A stretch of DNA of 64,000 bases from GWF2-33-9 sp964405755. Lineage in GTDB: Bacteria > Bacteroidota > Ignavibacteria > Kapaibacteriales > UBA2268. The notes under the pieces are model-generated. The model was not told the DNA's origin, did no database searches, and saw only the letters and a list, made by a program, of their open reading frames with translations. Made by a program: the position numbers and the translations under genes. Of the stretch, positions 7,887 to 16,358 are shown piece by piece (positions within the stretch are counted from its first letter, which is position 1; each line of letters begins with the position of its first letter). Where the stretch lies: positions 1 through 64,000 of the forward strand of contig CAYOPF010000001.1 of NCBI GenBank assembly GCA_964405755.1, given 5' to 3'.

Positions 7887-10800
7887 CTCAACACCACAAA
7901 TTTTTCTGAATAATTTCCCATTTTTATATAATACACACCAGCTTGCAAATGGGAAATATCAATTCTTATATTCCCTATCTCTAAAGGGGTGTCCTGTAGG
8001 GACGGGGTAGTCATAACACACTCACCGTAGGTATTGTAAATTTTTATTTCAGATGTGCTACACTTCAGAAGTGTGGCACATCTCTCGATATTTATTTCGA
8101 TATAATCCGAGGCGGGATTGGGGGAGAGAAGCAAGCTGTTTTCTGTTAATTGATCGACAGATACTGGCCGCTTGCCAATTGCAAACCATTTGGGAATTCC
8201 AACATTTATTAAATAATCGGTGGGGTTGCCAGATGGCGATATTTTGTCGTTTCCTAATTGCATTTGCATAATTGCAAATTGCTGGGATGTAGCTATCTGG
8301 AATGCAAGTTTCGAGTCGTTTGCCGAGTAAACTGGACTGCTAAGGGAAAACTGTGTAGCATCTGCATATAAAATATTGTTCAATTTGCCCGAGAACAAAT
8401 CAATGCAATTCACAAAAGATGTCTTGGTATTATCATCATAAACCAGGAAGGTAAGCAATCTGTTACTTGTCTTTCCAAAATCCGGCGAACCAATGCTAAT
8501 GCCTTCTCCCAAATTTGGAAATATACGGAACACAACTCCAGTAGCAATATCCAAAGCATTAATATCGAAATATAGTTCATCCTGGCCCGACCAGGAGAAT
8601 TTATAATTCAATGCATCAAAAACCAAAGTTGTATTATTCACATCCCAAGTCATTGTGTTGGCCAAAATTGGTTCAATATATTTAAAATTATCCCCTGTTG
8701 TTGGGACATAAATTTCTACTTGTTTGAATGTGTTATTTTGTAAATCGAACACAATAATAACTGGTTCATTAGCAGTAGTGGTTGCAGCTAAATATCGTCC
8801 ATTTGGCGAAATTGCAACCGATCTCCATATCCCAGAACCGTCAACTATTTGTTCTGCAAGAGAACTGGTGTTAACAGCATGGAGGTTGCCGTTTTCTGAA
8901 ATGAATAATACAATAGCACCGTTTTCGGGAACTGTAATAGTTCCGTTGTTTTCTGCAAACACTCTGGTATTCGATAGTTTTTTAATGTCGGTATTTTGGT
9001 TTTGGATTACTGGTTTTGCCATATAAAGTCCCATATCCTGTGCAAAAACAAATGCAATCCACTCGGCTCCTTGAACTGCTGGCAAATCTGGATTAGGTTT
9101 CGTTCCATTTCCATCAGTAATACCCACTTGGTCGTATGCAGTTTTCACTGCATTAACTTCAGCAGAATTGTTTCCGTAAATCTCTCCTGCAGCTTTAACG
9201 CAGGCAAGCCGCATATCAATAAACTGAGCTTGTTTGGTTAAATATCTGTTGTTGAGAACTCGATAATATATTTTTTCAAGCTTGTCTTTTCCAATTGCAG
9301 TTCCAATCAAATAAGTTGCTTTGTTTATTATACCGCAGTTATAGTGCACTCCACCATTATCCTGGTCCAAAGTAAGATTCAGAAATTCGTTCATGTGTGC
9401 GGGCAACCAGATGTGATCGCCTTTTGTTCCACCATTGTGTGGATCGGACATACTTCGCATACAACCCGAAGGGTACATGTTTTTCTTTACAATATCCTCG
9501 CCCATCAGCCAGTCTTCGCGATCGACCATTGCACCACCCCAATCGGCAAAACCTTCGTTTAATGCTCCAGATTGAAATTTATATTCCAAATCGACAGTAA
9601 ATGTTACAACTCCATGAGTAAATTCATGGGCAACAAAATCCAAAGCTGGTGGCCAGCCATTTGTTACCTGTCCGCCATCACCCAGAACTACGAACTGACC
9701 ATTCCAATAAGCATTATCAAATGACTTTTGTTGATCTGTTACATGAATGATAGTGAACATATTCATTCCCTTATCGTCGACGGAGTTACGGTTGTGTGTT
9801 TTGTAGTAATAATCATACACCAAGGAAGTGTTATAATGTGCCGAAACTGAGAATGGATCGTTCCACTGATTGTTGTTGGATTGAACAACATTAGGCTGGG
9901 CAGTGTTGGTTAAATCCTTGTGGTTATTTGTCATTGTGTAGATTATACCGCTTGGATTTGCTACGTTGTTATTGTACATTTTCTTGGTGCCATCTACTAA
10001 GAAATAAACACCATTACTTAAAAATACATCGATGTTGCGGGTATTTCCCAAACCATCTTTGCCACTTCCCTTGGCAGGACCATCGGACGGTGAAGTATTG
10101 TATTTTTCAATTACATACCCTGTGTGGGCATCGACTACATAACGCCAGTTATCTATTAAATTTGTTCGGTAATCAATAATCCAGACCAATTTTGGCTCTG
10201 CTGGATTTTCGACCCAGATGTATTTTTCTACTTTTGGACCATCGTATTTTAACAAACTTCTATAATACTTGTCGATAGGTTCAATTTTTGTAGAATTGTT
10301 CAAATCGGTCTCAACCAGATTGAGTACGGAAGTCTGTGAAATCGTATTTTGGTTAATATCCAAATTTGTAAATGTTGGGCAATTCCTTCCATTGATTAAA
10401 TAGAGTGAGTTGTTTTTGTCGAAATGCATTATCAATTCTTTGCCCCAAATTGGGATTTCGTTGAACTTTTGTTGCATTTTAATATGAGTGTTACCTTCAT
10501 TATCAGTAACCTGGTCCTGTATATTGAATTCTTGAAGAGGGTCATTAATTTTAAATAGTTCTTTGTTGCTTTCCAGATAGTTGTAGATAACCTGATTACT
10601 CAATATTTTGTTTGGCTCTTTCAAAGAAGAAGAAGTATTGAAACTTACAAATATTGGCAAACCTGTGGAATTGTAATATACTTCTGAAAAACCTTCGTAT
10701 TGGAGGTTCTTCTTTGTAAATTCAGCTGGTTTCAAGTTTTGAAAATTCAGGTTTGGAGCTGAGTTGTTTTGCAATTTGTTGTTTTGTTTATCAAAATTGT

Positions 10801-10993
10801 TCTGATAGTACAATTTTGACAGTTCGCTGGAAACTTTCTGCAGAATCTCTGCAGTAGGACGCTTGCTTGCATCTTGCTTAATTTGACTTCTGTTCTTTTT
10901 CAGATAGTCGAAGCTTTGGGCAAAACTTAAAGAGACAGTACACAAAAAAATTGCAGTTAATATTACTGCCGATTTAGTAAAGATCTTTACCAT
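7883..10993 (-). CDS. Secreted M4 (thermolysin-family) metalloprotease with T9SS tail
   Basis: The 1036-residue zinc endopeptidase has a signal peptide (residues 1-25). A propeptide region of about 270 residues (FTP/PepSY-type) is followed by the M4 catalytic domain: HEFTH at about 456-460, ALNEGFAD supplying the third zinc ligand near 480, and GGVHYNCGIINKATY holding the active-site His near 550. After the protease domain come about 330 residues of beta-rich repeats resembling a TolB/WD-like propeller. A Por-type tail with two palindromic inserts ends the protein. It is intact and probably exported through T9SS to degrade external protein. It overlaps the following gene by ATGA. Confidence 0.93.
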   Translation of the reverse strand: MVKIFTKSAVILTAIFLCTVSLSFAQSFDYLKKNRSQIKQDASKRPTAEILQKVSSELSKLYYQNNFDKQNNKLQNNSAPNLNFQNLKPAEFTKKNLQYEGFSEVYYNSTGLPIFVSFNTSSSLKEPNKILSNQVIYNYLESNKELFKINDPLQEFNIQDQVTDNEGNTHIKMQQKFNEIPIWGKELIMHFDKNNSLYLINGRNCPTFTNLDINQNTISQTSVLNLVETDLNNSTKIEPIDKYYRSLLKYDGPKVEKYIWVENPAEPKLVWIIDYRTNLIDNWRYVVDAHTGYVIEKYNTSPSDGPAKGSGKDGLGNTRNIDVFLSNGVYFLVDGTKKMYNNNVANPSGIIYTMTNNHKDLTNTAQPNVVQSNNNQWNDPFSVSAHYNTSLVYDYYYKTHNRNSVDDKGMNMFTIIHVTDQQKSFDNAYWNGQFVVLGDGGQVTNGWPPALDFVAHEFTHGVVTFTVDLEYKFQSGALNEGFADWGGAMVDREDWLMGEDIVKKNMYPSGCMRSMSDPHNGGTKGDHIWLPAHMNEFLNLTLDQDNGGVHYNCGIINKATYLIGTAIGKDKLEKIYYRVLNNRYLTKQAQFIDMRLACVKAAGEIYGNNSAEVNAVKTAYDQVGITDGNGTKPNPDLPAVQGAEWIAFVFAQDMGLYMAKPVIQNQNTDIKKLSNTRVFAENNGTITVPENGAIVLFISENGNLHAVNTSSLAEQIVDGSGIWRSVAISPNGRYLAATTTANEPVIIVFDLQNNTFKQVEIYVPTTGDNFKYIEPILANTMTWDVNNTTLVFDALNYKFSWSGQDELYFDINALDIATGVVFRIFPNLGEGISIGSPDFGKTSNRLLTFLVYDDNTKTSFVNCIDLFSGKLNNILYADATQFSLSSPVYSANDSKLAFQIATSQQFAIMQMQLGNDKISPSGNPTDYLINVGIPKWFAIGKRPVSVDQLTENSLLLSPNPASDYIEINIERCATLLKCSTSEIKIYNTYGECVMTTPSLQDTPLEIGNIRIDISHLQAGVYYIKMGNYSEKFVVLR
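7971..8005. repeat. Diverged family-beta palindrome, loop site 2 of the M4 protease
   Basis: An imperfect CCCT...AGGGG hairpin is followed by GTCC-TGTA-GGGAC and GGGG. It is translated as TPSLQDTPLEIGN. This is a degraded counterpart of 6756-6790: the arms have lost pairing while the frame is kept. Confidence 0.65.
8051..8083. repeat. Family-alpha palindrome, loop site 1 of the M4 protease
   Basis: 15-base arms with one mismatch and a CAG loop, identical in sequence to 6834-6866. It is in frame and encodes RCATLLKCSTS within the tail. Confidence 0.85.
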
Positions 10994-11027
10994 ATTATTA
11001 ATCCTTATATTAATTTAAAAATATTCG

Positions 11028-11465
11028 TTAATTAACATCAATAATTTTCAGAATTTTACTGTAGATTTCTGATAATTTTTTATCATTTTCATTATTCGAT
11101 GAAGCCTGCCATACAATATAGTTGCTTTTTTGATTAAAGAATATATTGAAAAAATTATAGAAATTGCCAATATTCTCGTATTTCATTGTTTGGAGATTAT
11201 TCAACATAATAATCTCGTTGATTTGGTCAATTTCGTTGTCGCAAAGTACGTCCAATTTTTCGGCTATCGATATATCTGGTTTTCCCATCCATTTGTAAAC
11301 ATTCCCCACAGAATCAATAATGTATCCGTTATTGATTCCTGACGAACCTCCTCCCATTCCTAACACGAGGCGATCGAAAGTTGGTTTTGTATCTTTTGGA
11401 CAAGTTGAACAAGAAAAGAAAGAAAACGAAAAAGTTAGAAGAATTGCAGAGATGATATGTTTCAT
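11028..11465 (-). CDS. Small lipoprotein of unknown function
   Basis: A 145-residue protein with a lipoprotein signal (MKHIISAILLTFSFSFFSC, lipobox Cys at 19). A GMGGGSSG turn is followed by a short beta-rich body. No family is recognised. It lies just upstream, on the same strand, of the M4 protease (34 bases), so they may be co-transcribed. Confidence 0.65.
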   Translation of the reverse strand: MKHIISAILLTFSFSFFSCSTCPKDTKPTFDRLVLGMGGGSSGINNGYIIDSVGNVYKWMGKPDISIAEKLDVLCDNEIDQINEIIMLNNLQTMKYENIGNFYNFFNIFFNQKSNYIVWQASSNNENDKKLSEIYSKILKIIDVN

Positions 11466-11623
11466 TTTAATACCTATATTTTATGTTCAATCTTCAATTA
11501 GGTGGTATGTTTGTCCCGATGCTATTTATGATTTGTGGTTCAATTGCATTTATAAAAATTCGAAGTTTTTAAGTTTCTAATTTAGAAAATTCTAATTAAA
11601 ATCAATTATGCTTGTAAAAAAAG

Positions 11624-12085
11624 TTATGATCGCGACCCGACTATGCTGAATGAATCGAGTAATAGCCACATTCCGTTCATGGATTCGTACCAGTATGTAG
11701 TATTTGTTCCTTTGAGCTTATCCACAGCAATAATTTCTACTTGAATTTTGATTAGCAGCCCTGTTAGAGGATCGTTGCCTGTTGCTTCGAAAACCCAATG
11801 ATTATAATTAAAATCTTTGGATGTGGTCCAAGTGCCGTTAATAGAACCATCTTTGGTTGTTAATGTTGCATTATCGCCGTTCACTGCGAACTTCCACGAT
11901 TGAGTATCCTGATAACCATAAGGAAAATCTTTACTCGGGGTTACTAAAGTTCTGACGACTGTCCAGGTTCCTGCCAACCCAGATTTCAAATCGCTGGAAT
12001 TTGTTCCTGAATCGCTGCATGAAAAAATAAATGGCAAAGCAATAACAAGAAAAATCCAAATTGTTTTGTTCGAAAAATGTTTCAT
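11624..12085 (-). CDS. Lipocalin-like lipoprotein
   Basis: A 153-residue protein with a lipoprotein signal ending in FIFSC (Cys at about 23). The segment LAGTWTVVRTLV, later GTWTT and W-rich strands resemble small lipocalin-type domains common in this group. The function is probably binding of a small molecule or structural, and this is unproven. A TATTTTTG promoter-like octamer (12128-12135, minus strand) lies 42 bases upstream. Confidence 0.65.
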   Translation of the reverse strand: MKHFSNKTIWIFLVIALPFIFSCSDSGTNSSDLKSGLAGTWTVVRTLVTPSKDFPYGYQDTQSWKFAVNGDNATLTTKDGSINGTWTTSKDFNYNHWVFEATGNDPLTGLLIKIQVEIIAVDKLKGTNTTYWYESMNGMWLLLDSFSIVGSRS

Positions 12086-12245
12086 TTAAAGTCCCTAAAA
12101 ACTAAAATATTGATAATAAATTATTATCAAAAATACAAAAAAAACAATTATCATTGTGCTAATATATAAAAAAAGTTAAAAGAATAAAATATGAAAAATA
12201 AGGATAATGTTTATTTATGAAAAATGTAGAGCAAAAACTATATAT

Positions 12246-12434
12246 CTACTTTAAAGAATGGAATTCTTTCTTATATTCGATTGTTAATTGACGGATTTGT
12301 TCGTCGGTTTCGCGCACTACAATTTTGCGATTGGATTTTAATGTAACTATGGTATCGTGCGAAGTTTCGATTGTTTCGATTTCCTCGGCATTCACCATTA
12401 TTTTATTACCATCAATTTTGGTTAGCAATATCAT
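12246..12434 (-). CDS. flbD: FlbD-family flagellar protein
   Basis: This 62-residue protein matches the FlbD family in length and pattern: MILLTKIDGNKIMVNAEEIETIE, then TIVTLKSNRKIVVRET and an amphipathic C-terminal helix. FlbD is a small protein usually found in flagellar clusters near the hook or motor genes, with a poorly defined role. Here it is isolated. Its first 23 bases overlap the end of a truncated clpB in another frame, and no other flagellar gene lies within 37 kb. A possible ribosome-binding sequence, GGGAG, lies inside the clpB coding sequence. The context suggests a rearrangement junction. Confidence 0.8.
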   Translation of the reverse strand: MILLTKIDGNKIMVNAEEIETIETSHDTIVTLKSNRKIVVRETDEQIRQLTIEYKKEFHSLK

Positions 12435-13743
12435 CTTGCTTCAACTCCCTTATTAATGCTTGTTTTTCAATTTCCAATTGGCGAATCCTTCGTAAAATAT
12501 TGTCCAATTCAGCGGGCATAGAGTCTATTTCCAAACGCAATTTTGAGGCGGCTTCGTCGATTAAATCGATTGCTTTATCGGGCAAGAACCTGTCGTTTAT
12601 ATATCTATTGGATAATTCTGCTGCTGCAATTATTGCAGCATCCGTAATCCTTACGCCGTGGTGAATTTCGTATTTTTCTTTTAGTCCTCTCAGAATAGAA
12701 ATTGTATCCTCGACACTTGGCTCGCTTACAAATACTTTTTGGAAACGACGCTCCAAGGCAGCATCTTTTTCGATATATTTCTGATATTCATCCAAAGTGG
12801 TTGCTCCTACTAAGTGGAGTTCGCCACGAGCTAATGCCGGTTTCAAAATATTGGAGGCATCCAGGCTACCTTCGGTTGCTCCTGCTCCCACAAGGGTATG
12901 GATTTCGTCGATAAATAGCAAAATGTTCCCTTCTGCTTCCACAACTTCTTTCACTATCGCTTTCAAGCGTTCTTCGAACTGCCCACGATAACTTGTTCCA
13001 GCCACCAAAGATCCAGTGTCCAATACTATTAATTGCTTGTTTTTCAATCCCTCGGGAACATCTCCATTAATAATTCGAATTGCAATACCTTCGACGATTG
13101 CAGTTTTGCCAACTCCTGGCTCGCCAATCAAGACTGGGTTGTTTTTGGTTCGACGCGACAAAACTTGCATCACCCGTCTGATTTCATCCTCGCGACCAAT
13201 CACCGGATCTAATTTTCCTTTTCGGGCTTCTTCGGTCAAATTTCTTCCATATCGCTTCAACGATTGGTATTTTTCTTCGGGATTCTTGTCAGTTACCCGT
13301 TGAGTTCCTCGAATATCTTTCATCACGCTTAGTATAGAATTGCGATCGATTTTACTTTCGGCCAACAATTCCTTCGCACTCGATGGAATTTCCGTAAGTG
13401 CTATCAACAGATGCTCAATACTCACATAATCGTCGCGCAGATTAGTTGCTTCCTTCAAAGCTTGGTCGAAAACCTGACCTAATGAGTTGGACATATAAAT
13501 ATTTGTGCTTGCCACTCCACTCACTTTTGGTAGTTTTTCGATGGCAGAGTTGATTTTTATTTTTAATTTATTTAATTCGCCCGAAATTTTGTTGATAATC
13601 TCGTTGCCAATTCCTTCGGAATCCTGACTAATAGCTGCAAGTATATGAATTGGCTCCAATGATTGATTGGAATAACTTGCAGCAATTTCTTGGGCAGTTC
13701 GAACCGCATCCTGCGATTTTAGTGTGAATTTCTGGAAATTCAT
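12412..13743 (-). CDS. clpB: ClpB-type chaperone, truncated after the first ATPase domain
   Basis: The start region is canonical: a Clp N domain (residues 1-145) with two repeat halves. The first AAA+ module follows, with Walker A GEPGVGKT (207-214), Walker B LLFIDE (275-280), TSYRGQFEERLK and an arginine-finger region ALERRFQ. The reading ends at residue 443, just into the coiled-coil middle domain (AELDNILRRIRQLEIEKQALIRELKQ). Full ClpB is about 860 residues, so the rest of the middle domain and the whole second ATPase module are absent. Disaggregase activity would be lost. It could act as a dominant partner or be a dead fragment. Either a deletion or recombination into flbD, or an assembly join, explains it. 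Confidence 0.85.
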   Translation of the reverse strand: MNFQKFTLKSQDAVRTAQEIAASYSNQSLEPIHILAAISQDSEGIGNEIINKISGELNKLKIKINSAIEKLPKVSGVASTNIYMSNSLGQVFDQALKEATNLRDDYVSIEHLLIALTEIPSSAKELLAESKIDRNSILSVMKDIRGTQRVTDKNPEEKYQSLKRYGRNLTEEARKGKLDPVIGREDEIRRVMQVLSRRTKNNPVLIGEPGVGKTAIVEGIAIRIINGDVPEGLKNKQLIVLDTGSLVAGTSYRGQFEERLKAIVKEVVEAEGNILLFIDEIHTLVGAGATEGSLDASNILKPALARGELHLVGATTLDEYQKYIEKDAALERRFQKVFVSEPSVEDTISILRGLKEKYEIHHGVRITDAAIIAAAELSNRYINDRFLPDKAIDLIDEAASKLRLEIDSMPAELDNILRRIRQLEIEKQALIRELKQDDIANQN

Positions 13744-13864
13744 ATTTCATATTAGTTATATATATTAATTAACAAAAAAAAACAAATTTTATTGTAAAAA
13801 TGGTAAATGCATAAGGTATATTTAATTAAAAACATTCATCCGAATTAAATTTTAATTAATACTT

Positions 13865-13895
13865 TTTTTATTAATTTTGTAAGTTGCAAGCTAAA
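13865..13895 (+). repeat. 31-bp direct repeat, copy 1 (upstream of the HNH gene)
   Basis: 29 of 31 bases match 15190-15220. It contains TAATTTTG (13872-13879) followed by TAAGTTGCAAGCTAAA. The two copies bracket the HNH gene 1325 bases apart. It could be a duplicated promoter or the flank of an inserted gene. Confidence 0.6.
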
Positions 13896-13965
13896 TACAA
13901 ATGGGAAAGAAAAGTCAAATAGAAAGAAAAATGTGAGTGGGGAAGAAAAGGTAAAAGGAAACTGA

Positions 13966-15051
13966 ATGAAATTTGAAGATATTAAATTTGATCAAGATGA
14001 CAAGTCACTTTTTTTAATTGATGATTTGCAATTAAAAGCAGATGCAATTAGATACTCAATATTGCCGAAAATGGAAATTATTGGCAATGAATTAATATCC
14101 CGAATTATGGATATTTACAAAATTAATTATTATGATAATTGTGTCTTGGCTAAATCACCAAACTTTAGAAAATCTAATAGAAAGAATAGTTTAAGTGTAA
14201 ATTACAATTATTCGAGTGTTTCATTAACTGGATTAAGAAAAAGGGATAAGTGGGTAGGTTTAACTAAACAAGGAAATAAACAAGCCATCATTCTTCCATT
14301 CTGGCTACGAATCGAATTAAATACTGATGGATTAGTTTATATGTTTTACTATAATTATCCAAGAAACTTCAGCAAAGAAACACATACAAAAATATTCAAC
14401 TTCCTAATTGAAAACGAAAATTTAATACAAAATATTTTGTATTCAGCGAATGTATTTCCTGACTTTGAGTCGGAGAAAGAAAATTTACCTATTGTAGGAT
14501 TCCGAAATAAGCTTAAATGGAAATTTGAGAATAAATTATATGATTTGTTCTTTCTTCCAGCCCGCCCAATTCAGTACCCAATTGGAACTGAACAAGTTGA
14601 ATATCTTATAGAAAGGTGCGTTATACTCTTTATTATTTTCCAGTCATTTATAGATATTTCTCTTGCAGAGGAACCACAATTAAAACAATATATTCAATAT
14701 TATCATGAATGGATTATGGTAAACATTGAAAATAATAAATACAACAACTCATTAAGTCATGAAAATACAAATAATTTATCTGAAAGAGAAATCTATAGAA
14801 TTACTGCTAATAAAATAAAAGTAATGCCAGGAATTAGGTGGCAAGTATTTAAAAGAGATAATTGGAGATGTGTTGCTTGTGGTCAAAGAGCAGACAACAA
14901 TGTAATATTACATATTGATCATATTTTACCGCGTTCAAAAGGTGGAAAAGATGAAATAAGCAATTTTCAAACATTATGTGAAACATGTAACACAGGAAAA
15001 AGTAATAAAGATGATACTGATTTAAGAAACAGAGGTTTATATAACCAATAA
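13966..15051 (+). CDS. HNH endonuclease-domain protein
   Basis: A 361-residue protein. The first ~280 residues match no family I recognise. The C-terminus is a clear HNH/zinc-knuckle nuclease: WRCVACGQ, IDHILPRSKGGKDEISNFQTL split by the His/Asn metal positions, then CETCNTGKSN. Such proteins include McrA-like restriction nucleases and defence or mobile nucleases. The gene is AT-rich even for this window, stands alone on the plus strand and lies between 31-bp direct repeats (13865-13895, 15190-15220), which hints at acquisition as a unit. A defence role is inference only. Confidence 0.82.
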   Translation: MKFEDIKFDQDDKSLFLIDDLQLKADAIRYSILPKMEIIGNELISRIMDIYKINYYDNCVLAKSPNFRKSNRKNSLSVNYNYSSVSLTGLRKRDKWVGLTKQGNKQAIILPFWLRIELNTDGLVYMFYYNYPRNFSKETHTKIFNFLIENENLIQNILYSANVFPDFESEKENLPIVGFRNKLKWKFENKLYDLFFLPARPIQYPIGTEQVEYLIERCVILFIIFQSFIDISLAEEPQLKQYIQYYHEWIMVNIENNKYNNSLSHENTNNLSEREIYRITANKIKVMPGIRWQVFKRDNWRCVACGQRADNNVILHIDHILPRSKGGKDEISNFQTLCETCNTGKSNKDDTDLRNRGLYNQ

Positions 15052-15189
15052 TGACTTTAACACGAATGTTCAATACAACATATATTCTTTTAATTTGGAT
15101 TTAATTAAATCAAATTCACTATTTTTTCTTCTCATAAATATTCATTAGTATAACTGAAAATTAACTATTCAATACACTGAAAAATCAAT

Positions 15190-15220
15190 TTTTTATTAAT
15201 TTTTTAAGTTACAAGCTAAA
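15190..15220 (+). repeat. 31-bp direct repeat, copy 2 (downstream of the HNH gene)
   Basis: Matches 13865-13895 with two differences (G to T, G to A). The TAATTTTG octamer is here TAATTTTT. It precedes the GNAT gene. Confidence 0.6.
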
Positions 15221-15281
15221 ACAAGCAGAAAAAAAATGTCAAGCAGCAAGAAGCTGACATGCTATAATAGACCTTTAAAGT

Positions 15282-15788
15282 ATGATTGAGACAAAAAGAC
15301 TATTAATAAAACCACTTACAGCAGAAGAATTAAAGAAACACGTTGATTCTCCCGATGATTTTGCAGCAAGTCTTGGATTGGCGCCTTCTCAATCATTGGT
15401 TGATAATGAAGCGCGAGAAGCTATTATCAATGATCTTTTGCCAAATATTGTTGATAACAAAAAAGATTCTGATTTTTATACAATGTGGATTGTGATAGAG
15501 AAAAGTAAAAAGGCAATAATTGGGGGGATTTGTTTTCATGGAGAGCCAAATGAGTTTGGTAATGTTGAGATTGGTTATGGGACTGATTTGGATTATAGAA
15601 ACAAAGGCTATATGACAGAAACTATTTCTGGATTAATTAAATGGGTCAAAATGAATAAAAACGTAAAATCGATAACTGCAGTTTCAGACAACTCTAATAT
15701 TTCTTCGATAAAGGTATTGGAGAAAAATAATTTTAAATTTATTAATCAGAGCGGTAATTCAGTAACTTTGAAATTAGATATAAATTGA
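15282..15788 (+). CDS. GNAT-family acetyltransferase (RimJ/RimL-like)
   Basis: A 168-residue protein beginning MIETKRLLIKPLTAEEL, the usual opening of RimJ/RimL-type N-acetyltransferases. The acetyl-CoA-binding core is recognisable in IGYGTDLDYRNKGYMTETI, and the C-terminal ALVEKNNF-type motif reads SSIKVLEKNNFKF. It is expected to transfer an acetyl group from acetyl-CoA to an amine. The acceptor is unknown. It lies in a run of plus-strand accessory genes and has its own leader. Confidence 0.85.
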   Translation: MIETKRLLIKPLTAEELKKHVDSPDDFAASLGLAPSQSLVDNEAREAIINDLLPNIVDNKKDSDFYTMWIVIEKSKKAIIGGICFHGEPNEFGNVEIGYGTDLDYRNKGYMTETISGLIKWVKMNKNVKSITAVSDNSNISSIKVLEKNNFKFINQSGNSVTLKLDIN

Positions 15789-15878
15789 AATACTACCCGT
15801 TCTTATATGCGAATTTGTTAATTATAAATCAAAAAAAAATTAATATATTTTGAAAAATCAATTACTCAAATAAATTAC

Positions 15879-16313
15879 ATGAAAAATTTCTTGATTATTT
15901 TACTAGTGTTTCTTTCAATTGGTGCTTTATATGGCGGTATAGGGTTTATTATTCAACCAGATGGTTCGCTTTTTGAAATGGATACAAGATTGTTAAAGAA
16001 TTCCATCTTTCATAATTACTTAGTACCTGGATTGATTTTACTGACATTGTTTGGATTGATTCCAATATTTGTAGTATTTTTTCTTATTAAAAAACCTAAT
16101 AATAAGATTCTAGAAAGATTAAATTTAATTAAGGATTATCATTTTTCCTGGACTTTTACTGTGTATTTGGGATTTGCTTTAATAATTTGGATAAATGTAC
16201 AAACCTTGATATTGAATTTTGTCGAGATAATTCATACAATTTATTCTTCTTTAGGTATGTTAATAATAATTATTGCGTTATTATCATCAGTAAGAATTAA
16301 CTATAGTAAATGA
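15879..16313 (+). CDS. Small integral membrane protein, unknown
   Basis: A 144-residue protein with four predicted membrane spans: residues about 3-25, 47-70, 89-111 and 121-140. The loops are short and basic (FLIKKPNNKILERL). No conserved family is recognised. It sits 45 bases upstream of the DUF2279-type gene and may be co-expressed with it. Confidence 0.6.
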   Translation: MKNFLIILLVFLSIGALYGGIGFIIQPDGSLFEMDTRLLKNSIFHNYLVPGLILLTLFGLIPIFVVFFLIKKPNNKILERLNLIKDYHFSWTFTVYLGFALIIWINVQTLILNFVEIIHTIYSSLGMLIIIIALLSSVRINYSK

Positions 16314-16324
16314 TAAATTTTTTG

Positions 16325-16332
16325 TATTTTTG
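16325..16332 (+). promoter_or_regulatory. TATTTTTG (-7-like element) upstream of the DUF2279 gene
   Basis: Fits TAnnTTTG and ends 26 bases before the ATG at 16359. Confidence 0.3.
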
Positions 16333-16358
16333 TTCATCTTTTTTCGAAAATTAGAAAA

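Noticed and set aside
1343..8083. Clustered palindromes as a CRISPR array
   Set aside because: The copies are inside coding sequence, are not evenly spaced, and lack unique spacers of constant length.
9357..9562. Short open frames antisense to the M4 protease
   Set aside because: They overlap a clearly conserved catalytic domain and have no start signals or family match.
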